In this document: positions 45,036 through 56,500 of the stretch, piece by piece
How the letters are laid out: each line of letters opens with the position of its first letter
Position numbering within the stretch: the stretch's first letter is position 1
Assembly: GCF_009184425.1 (NCBI RefSeq)
Contig: NZ_WELG01000002.1
Span: 1,302,001-1,366,000 of the forward strand
Direction: 5' to 3'
Origin: Flagellimonas olearia
GTDB lineage: Bacteria > Bacteroidota > Bacteroidia > Flavobacteriales > Flavobacteriaceae
Length of the DNA: 64,000 nucleotides
Program-made: the position numbers and the translations under genes
Notes under the pieces: model-generated
What the model saw: only the letters and a program-made list of their open reading frames with translations
Database searches by the model: none
Told to the model about the DNA's origin: nothing

Positions 45036-45956
45036 ATGAATGCCACCAAAAGAACCCAAATGATAAAAACCGAAGCCAAGCGCCTCGGTTTTTTGTCTTG
45101 TGGTATTTCCAAAGCGCAATTTTTGGAAGAAGAGGCCCCACGTTTGGAGAAATGGCTCAAAAACAACATGCATGGGGAAATGCAGTACATGGAGAACCAT
45201 TTTGACAAGCGTTTGGACCCGACCAAATTGGTGGAGGGTTCAAAATCGGTGATTTCCCTACTGTTGAATTACTTCCCATCCCAAGAGCAGAACCAAGACT
45301 CCTATAAAATCTCCAAGTATGCCTATGGTACGGATTATCACTTTGTGATAAAGGACAAACTCAAAAGTCTCTTGCATTTTATCCAAGATAAAATAGGGGA
45401 GGTCCATGGAAGGGCCTTTGTGGATTCCGCCCCGGTTTTGGACAAGGCATGGGCTGCCAGGAGTGGTCTGGGGTGGATAGGCAAGCACAGCAATCTGCTT
45501 ACCCAACAAGTGGGTTCGTTTTATTTTATTGCAGAGCTTATTGTGGATTTGGATTTGGAATACGATGCGCCAACTACCGACCATTGTGGTACGTGCACGG
45601 CTTGTATCGATGCCTGTCCCACTGAAGCCATTGTGGAACCCTACGTGGTGGATGGCAGCAAATGCATTTCCTATTTTACCATAGAGCTCAAAAATGAAAT
45701 TCCCACTGAGTTCAAGGGAAAGTTGGACGATTGGATGTTTGGCTGCGATGTTTGCCAGGATGTTTGTCCGTGGAACCGATTTTCAAAACCACACCGTGAA
45801 CCCCTTTTTGACCCTGACCCTCAATTACTTTCCATGACCAAGAAGGATTGGCAGGAAATTACCGAGGAGGTATTTAGACAAGTCTTCAAGAAATCTGCGG
45901 TTAAGCGAACCAAGTACAGTGGATTGCAGCGAAATATCAATTTTTTGAAATCCTAG
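45036..45956 (+). CDS. queG: Epoxyqueuosine reductase QueG
   Basis: 306 residues, the short form without C-terminal HEAT repeats. DUF1730 domain at the N-terminus ([18 protein letters not shown]), cobalamin-binding middle with [18 protein letters not shown], then two [4Fe-4S] motifs: [13 protein letters not shown] and [10 protein letters not shown], plus an isolated cysteine in SKCISY. It reduces epoxyqueuosine to queuosine in tRNA. Transcribed alone. Confidence 0.95.
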   Translation: MNATKRTQMIKTEAKRLGFLSCGISKAQFLEEEAPRLEKWLKNNMHGEMQYMENHFDKRLDPTKLVEGSKSVISLLLNYFPSQEQNQDSYKISKYAYGTDYHFVIKDKLKSLLHFIQDKIGEVHGRAFVDSAPVLDKAWAARSGLGWIGKHSNLLTQQVGSFYFIAELIVDLDLEYDAPTTDHCGTCTACIDACPTEAIVEPYVVDGSKCISYFTIELKNEIPTEFKGKLDDWMFGCDVCQDVCPWNRFSKPHREPLFDPDPQLLSMTKKDWQEITEEVFRQVFKKSAVKRTKYSGLQRNINFLKS

Positions 45957-46144
45957 GATTCACTACAACGTTTTCGTTTTCCGTAATGTCAATTTGGGGT
46001 TAAGTTTTTTTAACGGAATCATTAAAAAGACTATATTGAATTGGATTTGCATTGATGTATTCTCAAAATTTAAGCTGTGTTTTTGTTATAATGTAAATCC
46101 TTGAGTTTTTCAACTCCAGTTTTGCTAACCAAACAACACATACG

Positions 46145-47476
46145 ATGAAGATCATAAAACCCCGATTGAGTTTTTGGCAGATATTCAATATGAATGTGGG
46201 CTTTTTGGGTATCCAATACAGTTTTGGGCTTCAACAGAGCGCTATTAATCCCATTTTTCTTTTTTTGGGTGCCAAAGAAGAGATTCTCCCCATTTTAAAC
46301 ATTGCCGGTCCCATAACCGGATTGATAATCCAACCCATAATTGGGGCAATGTCAGATAAAACATGGTCACCTAGATGGGGGAGGAGAAAACCCTTTTTCT
46401 TGATAGGGGCAGTATTGGGCAGTCTGTGTCTGTTTGCTTTTCCTTTGAGCCCTGCTTTGTGGTTTGCCGTGGGACTCTTGTGGATTCTGGATGTGGGCAA
46501 CAATATGGCCATGGAACCCTATCGGGCTTTCGTGGGGGATAAATTACCCGATGCCCAATTGAGTATTGGTTACCAAATGCAAAGTTTGTTTGTGGGGGCC
46601 GGTATTCTTTTGGCCAATGCATCCATCTTTCTGTTTCAAGATTGGTTTGGGGGCGGCCAAGAAATTGAGGGAACGGTTCCCAAATGGTTGTATTATTCCT
46701 TCTTTATAGGCTCGTTTTTATCCATTGTCACCATACTATGGTCGGTTTTAAAGACCCCGGAGATACCACCTTCGGATGAAGAACTGGCAGAAATCAACAG
46801 GCATAAGTCTTTGCCTTTTATGGAGCGTTTTAAAACCCCGTTTGTAGAGATTTCCCATGCAGTAAAGGAAATGCCCCAGTTCATGTGGCGATTGTCTGCG
46901 GTATATCTTTTTCAGTGGTATGCCCTTTTTGTCTATTGGCAGTTCATTACGCCCCTTTTTAGAGCCACTTTGGGGTACGATACCTCAGAAGCTGCGGCTC
47001 AAGCCGCTAAAATGAGCACTACATACAATATTGTTACTGCTGTGGTGGCTTTGGTTTTGGTGCCATTGACCATGCGATTTGGAGGGAAAAAGATATATGC
47101 ACTCAGCTTGTTGGGAACAGCAATAGCCTTGTTTGCCATTCCCAATATTTCGGATCCGGTATATGTCTTGTTCCCTATGGTCTTTTTCGGTATAGGTTGG
47201 GCGGCCATGATGGGGATTCCCTACAGTATGGTATCCAAAATTGTTCCCCAGGAACGCAGAGGGGTCTATATGGGGATATTGAATATGATGATTGTAATCC
47301 CCATGGGTATCCAAACCTTGACCTTCGGTCCTATCTTTAAAAATGTTCTCGGTGCAAACTCTGTCAATGCCATGTTATTTGCAGGCGGATGTTTTGTGCT
47401 GGCCTCACTATTGGCCATGCGACTCAACATTCCAAAGGGCAAGCAAGATTCTGAGTTGGATATTGAAATCCCCTGA
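46145..47476 (+). CDS. MFS transporter, SLC45-like (sugar transporter type)
   Basis: 443 residues, twelve predicted transmembrane helices. Features shared with bacterial SLC45/GPH-like sugar transporters are FWQIFNMNVGFLGIQYSFGLQ at the start (residues 10-30) and SDKTWSPRWGRRKPFFLIG between helices 2 and 3, an MFS-type loop motif. In other Flavobacteriia such transporters sit with maltose or trehalose phosphorylases, but no such gene is near here, so the substrate is uncertain. A 188-bp gap precedes it; its only notable parts are small AT-rich hairpins. Confidence 0.85.
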   Translation: MKIIKPRLSFWQIFNMNVGFLGIQYSFGLQQSAINPIFLFLGAKEEILPILNIAGPITGLIIQPIIGAMSDKTWSPRWGRRKPFFLIGAVLGSLCLFAFPLSPALWFAVGLLWILDVGNNMAMEPYRAFVGDKLPDAQLSIGYQMQSLFVGAGILLANASIFLFQDWFGGGQEIEGTVPKWLYYSFFIGSFLSIVTILWSVLKTPEIPPSDEELAEINRHKSLPFMERFKTPFVEISHAVKEMPQFMWRLSAVYLFQWYALFVYWQFITPLFRATLGYDTSEAAAQAAKMSTTYNIVTAVVALVLVPLTMRFGGKKIYALSLLGTAIALFAIPNISDPVYVLFPMVFFGIGWAAMMGIPYSMVSKIVPQERRGVYMGILNMMIVIPMGIQTLTFGPIFKNVLGANSVNAMLFAGGCFVLASLLAMRLNIPKGKQDSELDIEIP

Positions 47477-47596
47477 GTTTCTGCTTTGATGAGCTGCCCA
47501 TTTAAAGGGTGTTTCATGGATAATATCAAAATAGGTGGATAGGGACTTTCCAAAACCAAGGAATCCCCTAACTTTACCCCATTCATTTTTCACGAT

Positions 47597-49894
47597 ATGA
47601 GCAAGGAAAAACAACGACGGGAAGCATTGTTGTATCATGCGAAACCCCAACCCGGAAAGATAAAAATAGTCCCTACCAAACCCTATTCCACCCAGCGAGA
47701 TTTGGCCTTGGCCTACTCTCCCGGAGTGGCAGAACCCTGTTTGGAAATAGAAAAGAACAAGGACGATGTCTACAAGTACACGGCCAAAGGAAATATTGTG
47801 GCCGTAATTTCCAATGGAACGGCCGTTTTGGGTCTGGGCAATATCGGCCCAGAAGCCTCAAAACCCGTGATGGAAGGAAAAAGTCTCCTGTTCAAGATTT
47901 TTGCGGATATTGACGGCATCGATATTGAATTGGATACGGAGGATGTGGATAAGTTCATTGAAACCGTAAAGACCATCGCACCCACCTTTGGTGGCATCAA
48001 TCTGGAAGACATCAAAGCGCCCGAGGCATTTGAAATAGAAAGACGCCTTAAAGAGGAATTGGACATCCCGGTAATGCACGATGACCAACATGGAACGGCC
48101 ATAATTTCTGCTGCAGCCTTGCTGAATGCCATTGAGTTGACCAATAAAAAAATCGATGAGGTAAAAATTGTGGTCAGTGGTGCCGGTGCTGCCGCAGTTT
48201 CCTGCACAAAACTTTACAAAGCTTTCGGAGCCAATGGCAAGAATATTGTCATGCTGGATAGTAAGGGAGTTATCCGAAGTGATAGGGAAAATTTAAGTGA
48301 GGAGAAGAAGGAATTTGCCACAGATAGAAAAATTGACACATTAGAAGAGGCTATGAAAGACGCGGATGTGTTTATCGGTCTGTCCATAGCCAATATTGTG
48401 ACCCCAAAAATGCTCAAGTCCATGGCAGACGACCCCATTGTCTTTGCCATGGCCAATCCAAATCCTGAAATTGCATACGATTTGGCTTGCAAGACCCGAA
48501 AGGATGTCATCATGGCCACCGGACGTTCCGATCATCCCAACCAAGTGAACAATGTACTTGGGTTTCCCTTTATTTTTAGGGGAGCATTGGATGTGCGAGC
48601 CACCAAGATCAATGAGGAAATGAAAATGGCGGCGGTTAGGGCTTTGGCCGATCTTACCCGTGAACCTGTTCCCGAGCAAGTGAACATTGCATATGATGCC
48701 ACACGTTTGGCCTTCGGAAAAGAATACATCATCCCAAAACCTTTTGATCCCAGGTTGATCACCACCATTCCGTTGGCCGTAGCCAAGGCCGCTATGGAAA
48801 GTGGGGTAGCCAAAGCCCCCATTCAGGATTGGGACAAGTATGAGGAGGAGCTTTATCAAAGATCGGGCAACGACAATAAGGTGGTCCGTTTACTGCACAA
48901 CAGGGCCAAGGTAAATCCAAAGCGTATTGTTTTTGCCGAAGCTGAACTGTTGGATGTGATGAAAGCAGCTCAAATAGTCTATGAGGAAGGTATTGCGGAA
49001 CCGATACTTTTGGGACACAAGCCAACCATAGAAAGTCTAAAAAAGGAGCTCGATTTTGATGCCGAAGTGACCATTATCGACCCTCGTTCCGATGAGGTCA
49101 AGGAACTGCGGACCAAATATGCCCTTAGATTATGGGAATCCAGAAAACGCAAAGGGGAAACCCAGTATAGTGCCCGGGTGAACATGGGCAAGCGTAACTA
49201 TTTTGGGGCCATGATGCTTCTTGAAGGGGATGCGGATGGGATGATTTCCGGATATTCCAGGTCATATCCCAAAGTGCTTCGTCCTGTTTTTGAAGTCTTG
49301 GGAAGGGCCAAGGGAGTGAAAAACGCTTCCACGGTAAATATTATGATCACGGAAAGAGGACCCCTCTTTTTGGCGGATACCTCCATCAATATAGATCCCA
49401 ATGCTGAGGAATTGGCAGAGATAGCCCAAATGACAGCCAATGTGGCCAGTACCTTTGGTTTTAATCCGGTTGTGGCCATGCTTTCCTATGCCAACTTTGG
49501 GTCATCCATTCATCCCAATGCCCAAAAAGTGAAGGAAGCGGTTCGGATTTTGCATGAAAAGAACCCTGATTTGGTTGTGGACGGAGAAATCCAGACCGAC
49601 TTTGCCTTGAGCCAAGAATTGTGCAACAATAACTTTCCATTTTCTAAATTGTCCGGGAAAAAGGTGAACACGCTTATTTTTCCCAATTTGGAATCGGCCA
49701 ATATCACCTATAAACTTCTCAAGGGCCTCAACAAAGCAGACTCCATTGGGCCCATTATGGTAGGACTTACCCGGGCCGCACACATTTTACAATTGGGGGC
49801 CAGTGTGGATGAAATGGTGAACATGACCGCCGTGGCCGTTATTGATGCCCAAGAGCGTGAAAAGCGCAGAAATACAAGAAGGGGAGCGGAGTAG
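47597..49894 (+). CDS. maeB: NADP-dependent malic enzyme with phosphotransacetylase-like domain
   Basis: 765 residues, the size of MaeB-type multidomain enzymes. The malic enzyme half (1-425) has YSPGVAEPC, the metal-binding FADIDGIDIEL and MHDDQHGTAI, and the nucleotide-binding VVSGAGAAAVSC. The C-terminal half (about 430-760) is phosphate acetyltransferase-like (FAEAELLDVMKAAQIVYEEG, NVASTFGFNPVVAMLSYANFG) and is usually regulatory. It converts malate to pyruvate and carbon dioxide with NADP reduction. A near-consensus -7 box (TAACTTTA) lies at 47569-47576. Confidence 0.95.
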   Translation: MSKEKQRREALLYHAKPQPGKIKIVPTKPYSTQRDLALAYSPGVAEPCLEIEKNKDDVYKYTAKGNIVAVISNGTAVLGLGNIGPEASKPVMEGKSLLFKIFADIDGIDIELDTEDVDKFIETVKTIAPTFGGINLEDIKAPEAFEIERRLKEELDIPVMHDDQHGTAIISAAALLNAIELTNKKIDEVKIVVSGAGAAAVSCTKLYKAFGANGKNIVMLDSKGVIRSDRENLSEEKKEFATDRKIDTLEEAMKDADVFIGLSIANIVTPKMLKSMADDPIVFAMANPNPEIAYDLACKTRKDVIMATGRSDHPNQVNNVLGFPFIFRGALDVRATKINEEMKMAAVRALADLTREPVPEQVNIAYDATRLAFGKEYIIPKPFDPRLITTIPLAVAKAAMESGVAKAPIQDWDKYEEELYQRSGNDNKVVRLLHNRAKVNPKRIVFAEAELLDVMKAAQIVYEEGIAEPILLGHKPTIESLKKELDFDAEVTIIDPRSDEVKELRTKYALRLWESRKRKGETQYSARVNMGKRNYFGAMMLLEGDADGMISGYSRSYPKVLRPVFEVLGRAKGVKNASTVNIMITERGPLFLADTSINIDPNAEELAEIAQMTANVASTFGFNPVVAMLSYANFGSSIHPNAQKVKEAVRILHEKNPDLVVDGEIQTDFALSQELCNNNFPFSKLSGKKVNTLIFPNLESANITYKLLKGLNKADSIGPIMVGLTRAAHILQLGASVDEMVNMTAVAVIDAQEREKRRNTRRGAE

Positions 49895-49934
49895 TTTCCT
49901 CAATCAAAACATTGAATAATCCAACACAACCAAT

Positions 49935-50516
49935 ATGATCACCCATTTAAGAGGAAAGCTGGTAGAGAAAAATCCAACCTATGTTATTGTGGAATGTAAT
50001 GGGGTAGGCTATTTTTTGAACATTTCCCTGCATACATTTTCCTTGTTGAAGGACGAGGAGAACATTCAACTGTACACCCATCTTTTGATCAAGGAAGATT
50101 CCCATACGCTGTTTGGTTTTGTGGAGCGATCGGAACGTGAGATTTTTAGATTGTTGATTTCCGTTTCCGGTGTGGGTTCCAGTATTGCAAGGACCATGTT
50201 GTCCTCTTTGTCACCCGCCGAAGTAAGGGATGCCATTGCCAATGGCGAGGTGGCTTCCATACAGGCGGTTAAGGGAATTGGGGCCAAGACGGCCCAAAGG
50301 GTCATATTGGACTTGAAGGACAAGATTTTGAAAGTCTACGATATGGGTGAAGTTTCCCTTCCATCAAACAATACAAGTAAAGAAGAAGCGTTATCTGCTT
50401 TAGAGGTTCTTGGTTTTACCAGAAGACAATCTGAAAAGGTTGTGGACAAGGTGCTTTCCGAAGATCCTTCACTTAGCGTTGAGAACACTATTAAACAGGC
50501 GCTGAAAAATTTGTAA
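49935..50516 (+). CDS. ruvA: Holliday junction DNA helicase subunit RuvA
   Basis: 193 residues. OB-fold N-terminus (MITHLRGKLVEKNPTYVIVE), two helix-hairpin-helix motifs (LLISVSGVGSSIARTMLSS and AVKGIGAKTAQRVILDLKDK) and the C-terminal RuvB-binding domain (EALSALEVLGFTRRQSEKVV). It recognises Holliday junctions and loads RuvB. sprA follows after 5 bases, so the two are co-transcribed. Confidence 0.97.
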   Translation: MITHLRGKLVEKNPTYVIVECNGVGYFLNISLHTFSLLKDEENIQLYTHLLIKEDSHTLFGFVERSEREIFRLLISVSGVGSSIARTMLSSLSPAEVRDAIANGEVASIQAVKGIGAKTAQRVILDLKDKILKVYDMGEVSLPSNNTSKEEALSALEVLGFTRRQSEKVVDKVLSEDPSLSVENTIKQALKNL

Positions 50517-50521
50517 CTAGT

Positions 50522-53500
50522 TTGAAAAGAGGGGCAAAACCAATACTTAAACCAGCCAGTTTTAAGTACATTTTCGTATTCATCTGTTTTTTGGCCGTCA
50601 CGTCCATGATGGGTCAGGAGGAAACCAATGAACAGGTTCAGGATTCTGTACAGACCGGGGTAGAGCTAGGGAGGCTTATCTTGGAGAACCCCGATAGCAT
50701 TATTGCCAAATACACTTACGACCCCCAGACCGATCGTTATATCTACACCGAAAGTATAGGGGATTTCAATATCAATTATCCCGTTATCCTCACTCCCGAC
50801 CAGTATTATGAATTGGTAAGGAAGGAACAAATGCGGTCCTATTTCAAGCAAAAGATTGACGCCTTCACCGGGAAAAAGGAAGGAAGTGAGGAGGCCCGAA
50901 AAAATTTATTGCCCAACTTTTATGTGAACAGCAACTTCTTCGAGTCCATCTTTGGAGGAAATACCATCGAAGTGATTCCGCAAGGTTCCGTGGCCATGGA
51001 TCTTGGGGTGCTCTGGCAAAAAAATGACAATCCGGCCCTTTCACCTCGTAACCGGACCAACCTTTCGTTTGATTTTGACCAACGTATCAGTTTGAGCTTA
51101 TTGGGAAAAGTTGGGGAACGTCTCCAAGTGACCGCCAATTACGATACGGAAGCTGTTTTTGATTTTCAGAACTTGGTGAAGTTGGAATATACCCCAACTG
51201 AGGACGATATCCTTCGGAAGATTGAAATCGGTAATGTGAACATGCCCTTGAACAGTTCTCTGATCACCGGGGCACAGAGCCTTTTTGGGGTCAAGACCCA
51301 ATTGCAATTTGGGAAAACCACCGTAACCGCTGTTTTTTCGGAGCAGCGATCACAGAACAATACCGTTGTGGCGCAAGGAGGGGGAACACTGAATGAATTC
51401 TCGCTTACCGCTCTGGATTATGATGAGGACAAGCACTTTTTCCTCGCTCAATATTTTAGGGACAATTACGATCGTGCCCTTCAAGACTATCCTTTTATTA
51501 GGAGCCAAGTACAGATTACCCGACTGGAAGTCTGGGTGACCAACCGTAACCAGCAGACCCTCAATGTGAGGAATGTGGTGGCCCTTCAGGATTTGGGGGA
51601 AGCATTGGAGGACAAGACCCGAATCGGCATCAACAATGGAGATCCGGCAGGGTTTTTTAATCCATCGGCCATAGTCACGGGATATCCGCAGAATGCGGCC
51701 AACGCCTTTGACCCAGCGCAAATTGGGACAGGCGCCTTGACCCAGTCCATTCGTGATATTGCCACGGTGGAAGCAGGTTTCAATGTTCCCGGATACCAAG
51801 TAAACCAAGGATTTGATTATGCCATCTTGGAAAATGCCCGAAAATTGGAACAAGGCAGGGATTATCAGTTCAACTCACAATTGGGATACATTTCCTTGAA
51901 CCAGCGTTTAAGCAATGATGAGGTATTGGGGGTGGCATTTCAATATACCATTAATGGCCAGGTTTATCAAGTAGGGGAGTTTGCCAATGGCGGGGTGGAT
52001 GCCACTACCGTTTCCGGAGGGGTGAATCCTATTGTAGAAAACAATACCTTGATCCTGAAATTATTGAAGAGTAATATTACCAATGTAGAGGATCCCATTT
52101 GGGATTTGATGATGAAGAATATCTATGCTACGGGTGCTTTTCAATTGGATGAGGAAGATTTTAAACTCAATATCCTTTATTCCGATCCCACTCCCAGAAA
52201 CTATATCACCCCAGTGGACCCCAATGCGGGATGGCCCAATGGTTTGGAAGACCGTATATTGATCAATGTGTTCAACCTGGACCGCTTGAATGTGTACAAT
52301 GACATTCAGCCTGGAGGTGATGGATTCTTTGATTACGTACCGGGCATTACCGTAGATCCACAGTCTGGACGTATCATCTTTACCAAGGTGGAGCCTTTTG
52401 GGGAATACCTTTTTGAGGAGCTGGGAGGTGGAACCTATGATATAGAAAATGATCAAGGCTATAATGCCAACCAGAGACGATACGTGTTCCGTAATATGTA
52501 TGCCAAAACCAAGGCAGCGTCTTTGCAGGATGCGGAAAAGAACCGTTTTCAGATTAAGGGACGTTATAAGTCGCAGGGCAACAATGGTATTCCAATTGGG
52601 GCGTTCAACGTACCCAGAGGTTCTGTTCGGGTAACGGCAGGGGGTCGACAACTTCAGGAAGGAATAGATTATACGGTGAACTATCAAGCCGGAACAGTGC
52701 AGATTTTAGATCCCAGTTTGGCTGCTTCCAATACCCCCATTAACATTTCGGTGGAAAACAATGCGGTTTTTGGACAGCAGACCCGTCGATTTGCTGGGGT
52801 GAACGTGGAACACCAGTTCAACGAAAAATTTGTTTTGGGAGGAACGCTTCTCAACCTGAATGAAAGACCGCTTACCCAAAAATCCAACTACGGGGTAGAG
52901 CCTGTGAACAATACCATTTTTGGTTTGAATGGAAATTTTAGCACCGAGATTCCATTTTTGACCCGTTTGGCCAATAAGCTGCCCAACATAGATACCGATG
53001 TGCCTTCCAACCTGTCCTTGCGTGGCGAGGTGGCCTTTTTAAAGCCTAATTCACCCAAGAATGCAGATTTTCAGGGAGAGACCACAACCTATCTGGATGA
53101 TTTTGAAGGAGCACAGGCCTTAATTGATATTCGCTCCTCTTTGGGATGGACCTTGGCGAGTCCGCCGGTGGAATTTGTTCAGGACAGAACCGATATTGAT
53201 GTGGGCTACGAGCGTGCCAAGATGGCTTGGTACACCATAGACCCTATCTTTTATACCAATCAAAGACCATCCGGTTTATCGGATAATGATATTTCCTTGA
53301 ACTCAACCCGAAGGGTATTCATTGATGAGGTCTTTACCGAAACCGACATTGCCCAAGGCCAGACCCAAGTACAGAGCACCTTGGACATTGTTTACTACCC
53401 CAATCAAAAAGGGCCGTACAATGCCAATCCAAGCTTTGAGACCGAAGGACCGCAGGACAAATGGGCCGGTATCATGCGTCCGTTGAGCAGTACCAATTTT

Positions 53501-56500
53501 GAGCAATCCAATGTGGAATTTGTCCAATTTTGGGTATTGGATCCCTATGTGGATGGACAGACCGACAACTCCAACGCCGGAGAGCTTGTGTTGAACTTGG
53601 GGAATATTTCAGAAGATATTTTGCGTGATGGCCGTAAGCAATATGAAAATGGATTGCCGGCAAGCACCAATAATGAGGTGCCCAGACCCACCATGTGGGG
53701 ACAAGTGCCCTCTACACAATCCTTGGTCTACGCTTTTGATGCCGATGAAGCGAATCGTACCTCACAGGATGTTGGATTGGATGGTTTGAGCGATGCCGAG
53801 GAGCAGGCCATATATAATGGTCCAGCAGAAGACCCTGCTTTGGACAACTACCAATACTATTTGAACCGTGAGGGGAATATTTTGGAGCGTTATCTTGATT
53901 TCAACAATACGCAAGGTAACTCGCCGGTGGCTGTGACCAATACCAATAGGGGTTCCACCACTTTACCTGATGTGGAGGACATTGATCGCGATTTGACCAT
54001 GAACACGGTAAACAGTTACTATGAGTACCGTATCCAGATCAAGCCCAATACCACCATCAACGACCAGTATGTTACGGATATCCGTGAAGGACAGACCCCG
54101 ACGCTGCCCAATGGAACCCAATTGAATCGAAGATGGATACAGTATAAGATTCCATTGAGTGATTTTACCGATGCGGTTGGAGGGATTACAGATTTTAGGT
54201 CTATTAGCTTTATGCGGATGTACCTTACCGGTTTCTCCGATGATGTGGTCATGCGTTTTGCCACTTTGGATTTGGTCCGTGGCGATTGGCGTACCTATAC
54301 AAGATCGTTGCAGGCAGAAGGAGTGGACAACGACCCTTCCGATGATGGAACGGTAACCGACGTGAACACGGTCAATATTGAAGAAAACTTTGGTCGTCAG
54401 CCTATTCCTTATGTATTGCCTCCAGGGGTGGTGCGGGAACAGCTGAACAATAACAACACCATTATCCGTCAGAATGAACAATCCCTGTCCTTTGTGGTGG
54501 AAAACCTGGAACCTGAGGATTCCCGTGGGGTGTTCAAGAATGTGAATGTGGATGTAAGGCAGTATGAACGCATTAAAATGTTCATGCACGCCGAAAAGAT
54601 AATGAACGGGGACTATTCAGATAGCGACACCCCATTGGTGGGATTCCTTCGGATTGGAACGGATTTCTCCGAGAACTACTATCAGGTGGAACTTCCATTG
54701 CAGTTTACCCCTTTCAATGTGACCTCGGCAGAGGAGATTTGGCCCGATGTCAATCAGATAGATATTGCCTTGAATGATTTGAACAAGGTAAAATCCAAAG
54801 GGATAGCGGAACAGACCCTGAACGAAACCAACTATTATGAGATTGTGGATGGCGAAGCCATTCCTGTGGATGAGTTTGCCCCCCGTACGTTGGGAACGGT
54901 ACGAATTGGAATTCGCGGTAACCCTTCCTTGGGAAGTATCCGTGGGATGATGGTGGGTATAAAGAACATTGACGACCTTCCGGCAAGGGGAGAGGTATGG
55001 TTCAACGAATTGCGCCTTGTGGGCTTGGACAATAAGGGTGGTTGGGCCGCTATTGTGGCCATGGACGCCAATATGGCCGATTTTGCCAACGTGTCCGTTA
55101 CCGGGAGCAAGAGTACTTCAGGTTTTGGTTCCATAGACCAAATGCCCAATGAACGCTCCAGGGAAGATGCGGTTTCCTATGATATGGTCACCAATGTGAA
55201 TGCGGGACAATTGTTGCCCAAAAAGTGGAACCTGCAAGTGCCGTTCAATTATGGGGTTTCGGAGACCTTGATCACACCGGAGTTTGATCCTGTTTATGAC
55301 GATTTAAAATTGGACGACCGTATCGCGGCGGCAGCTACGCAAGAAGATGCCGAAACCATACAGGAGCAGGCCGAGGATTATACCAAGCGTACCAGTTTCA
55401 ACCTGATCGGGGTAAGAAAAAATAGGGGGGAAGATGCCAAAGAGAACTTTTTTGATGTAGAAAACTTCACCTTTAATTATTCGTATAACGAAACCAGCCA
55501 TCGGGATTTTGAGATTGCCGATCTAAAAGATCAGAATGTGAATACGGGCTTTGTGTACAATCACAATTTTAAACCAGCCCCTGTGGCACCATTTGCCAAA
55601 AAGGATTCTTTACTTACCGGAAGATATTGGAAATGGCTCAAGGATTTAAACTTGAATGTGCTGCCTACCAGTATGTCTGTGAATGCCAATATCAACAGGG
55701 CTTTCAACCAGCAACGGTTCAGGGATGTACTGGAGCCAGGGGTGGATGCCTTGCAATTGCCTTTGTTGCAACAGCGCAACTATCTGTTCAATTGGCAATA
55801 TGCCCTCAACTATAGTATCTCCAAGTCCCTTCGCCTGAATTTGACGGCCTCCAACAATAATATTGTACGGAATTACTTCAATGTGGATGACGACACGGAT
55901 TCTGGTATCAACCAGGCATTGGATTTGTGGGACGGCTTTTTCGACATTGGGGAGCCCAATCGACATGCCCAGCAGATGCAGCTGAATTACGAATTGCCTT
56001 TTAGTAAGTTTCCGTTCCTTGATTTTATCAATGCCCAATACACCTACACCAGTAATTTTGATTGGCAGCGGGGAGGCGATGCACTCAATGAAGTGGCCGG
56101 TCAGGATATCAATACGGTGCAGAATGCCAGTACCCATAATATTACGGGCAACCTGACCATGCAACGTTTCTATGACTTTTTGGGGTTGAAGAAGCGGAGT
56201 GGTAAGGTAACTGCCGCCCAAGCGCCTGTGCGAAGGGACAAAGCGGGTAATCCTGCCACTGATTCTGAAAACAATGCGCCCAAGAAGACCGGTAAAGGCT
56301 TCAATACCTTGGTGGATATTGTGACCATGGTGAAGCGGGTCAATATAAATTATACTGAGAACAGGGGGAAAATGCTGCCGGGATATACCCAAAGTATTGG
56401 ATTTATAGGTACAGCAAGACCTTCTATAGGATTTGTGTTCGGTAGTCAGGCCGATGTACGATACGAGGCCGCCCGAAAAGGTTGGTTGACCACCTTCCCG

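Noticed and set aside
46080-46110. TATAAT-like sequence (GTTATAATG) before the SLC45-type transporter
   Set aside because: Looks like a proteobacterial -10 box, but Bacteroidota housekeeping promoters use TAnnTTTG; no matching -33 is present. Probably chance in AT-rich DNA.
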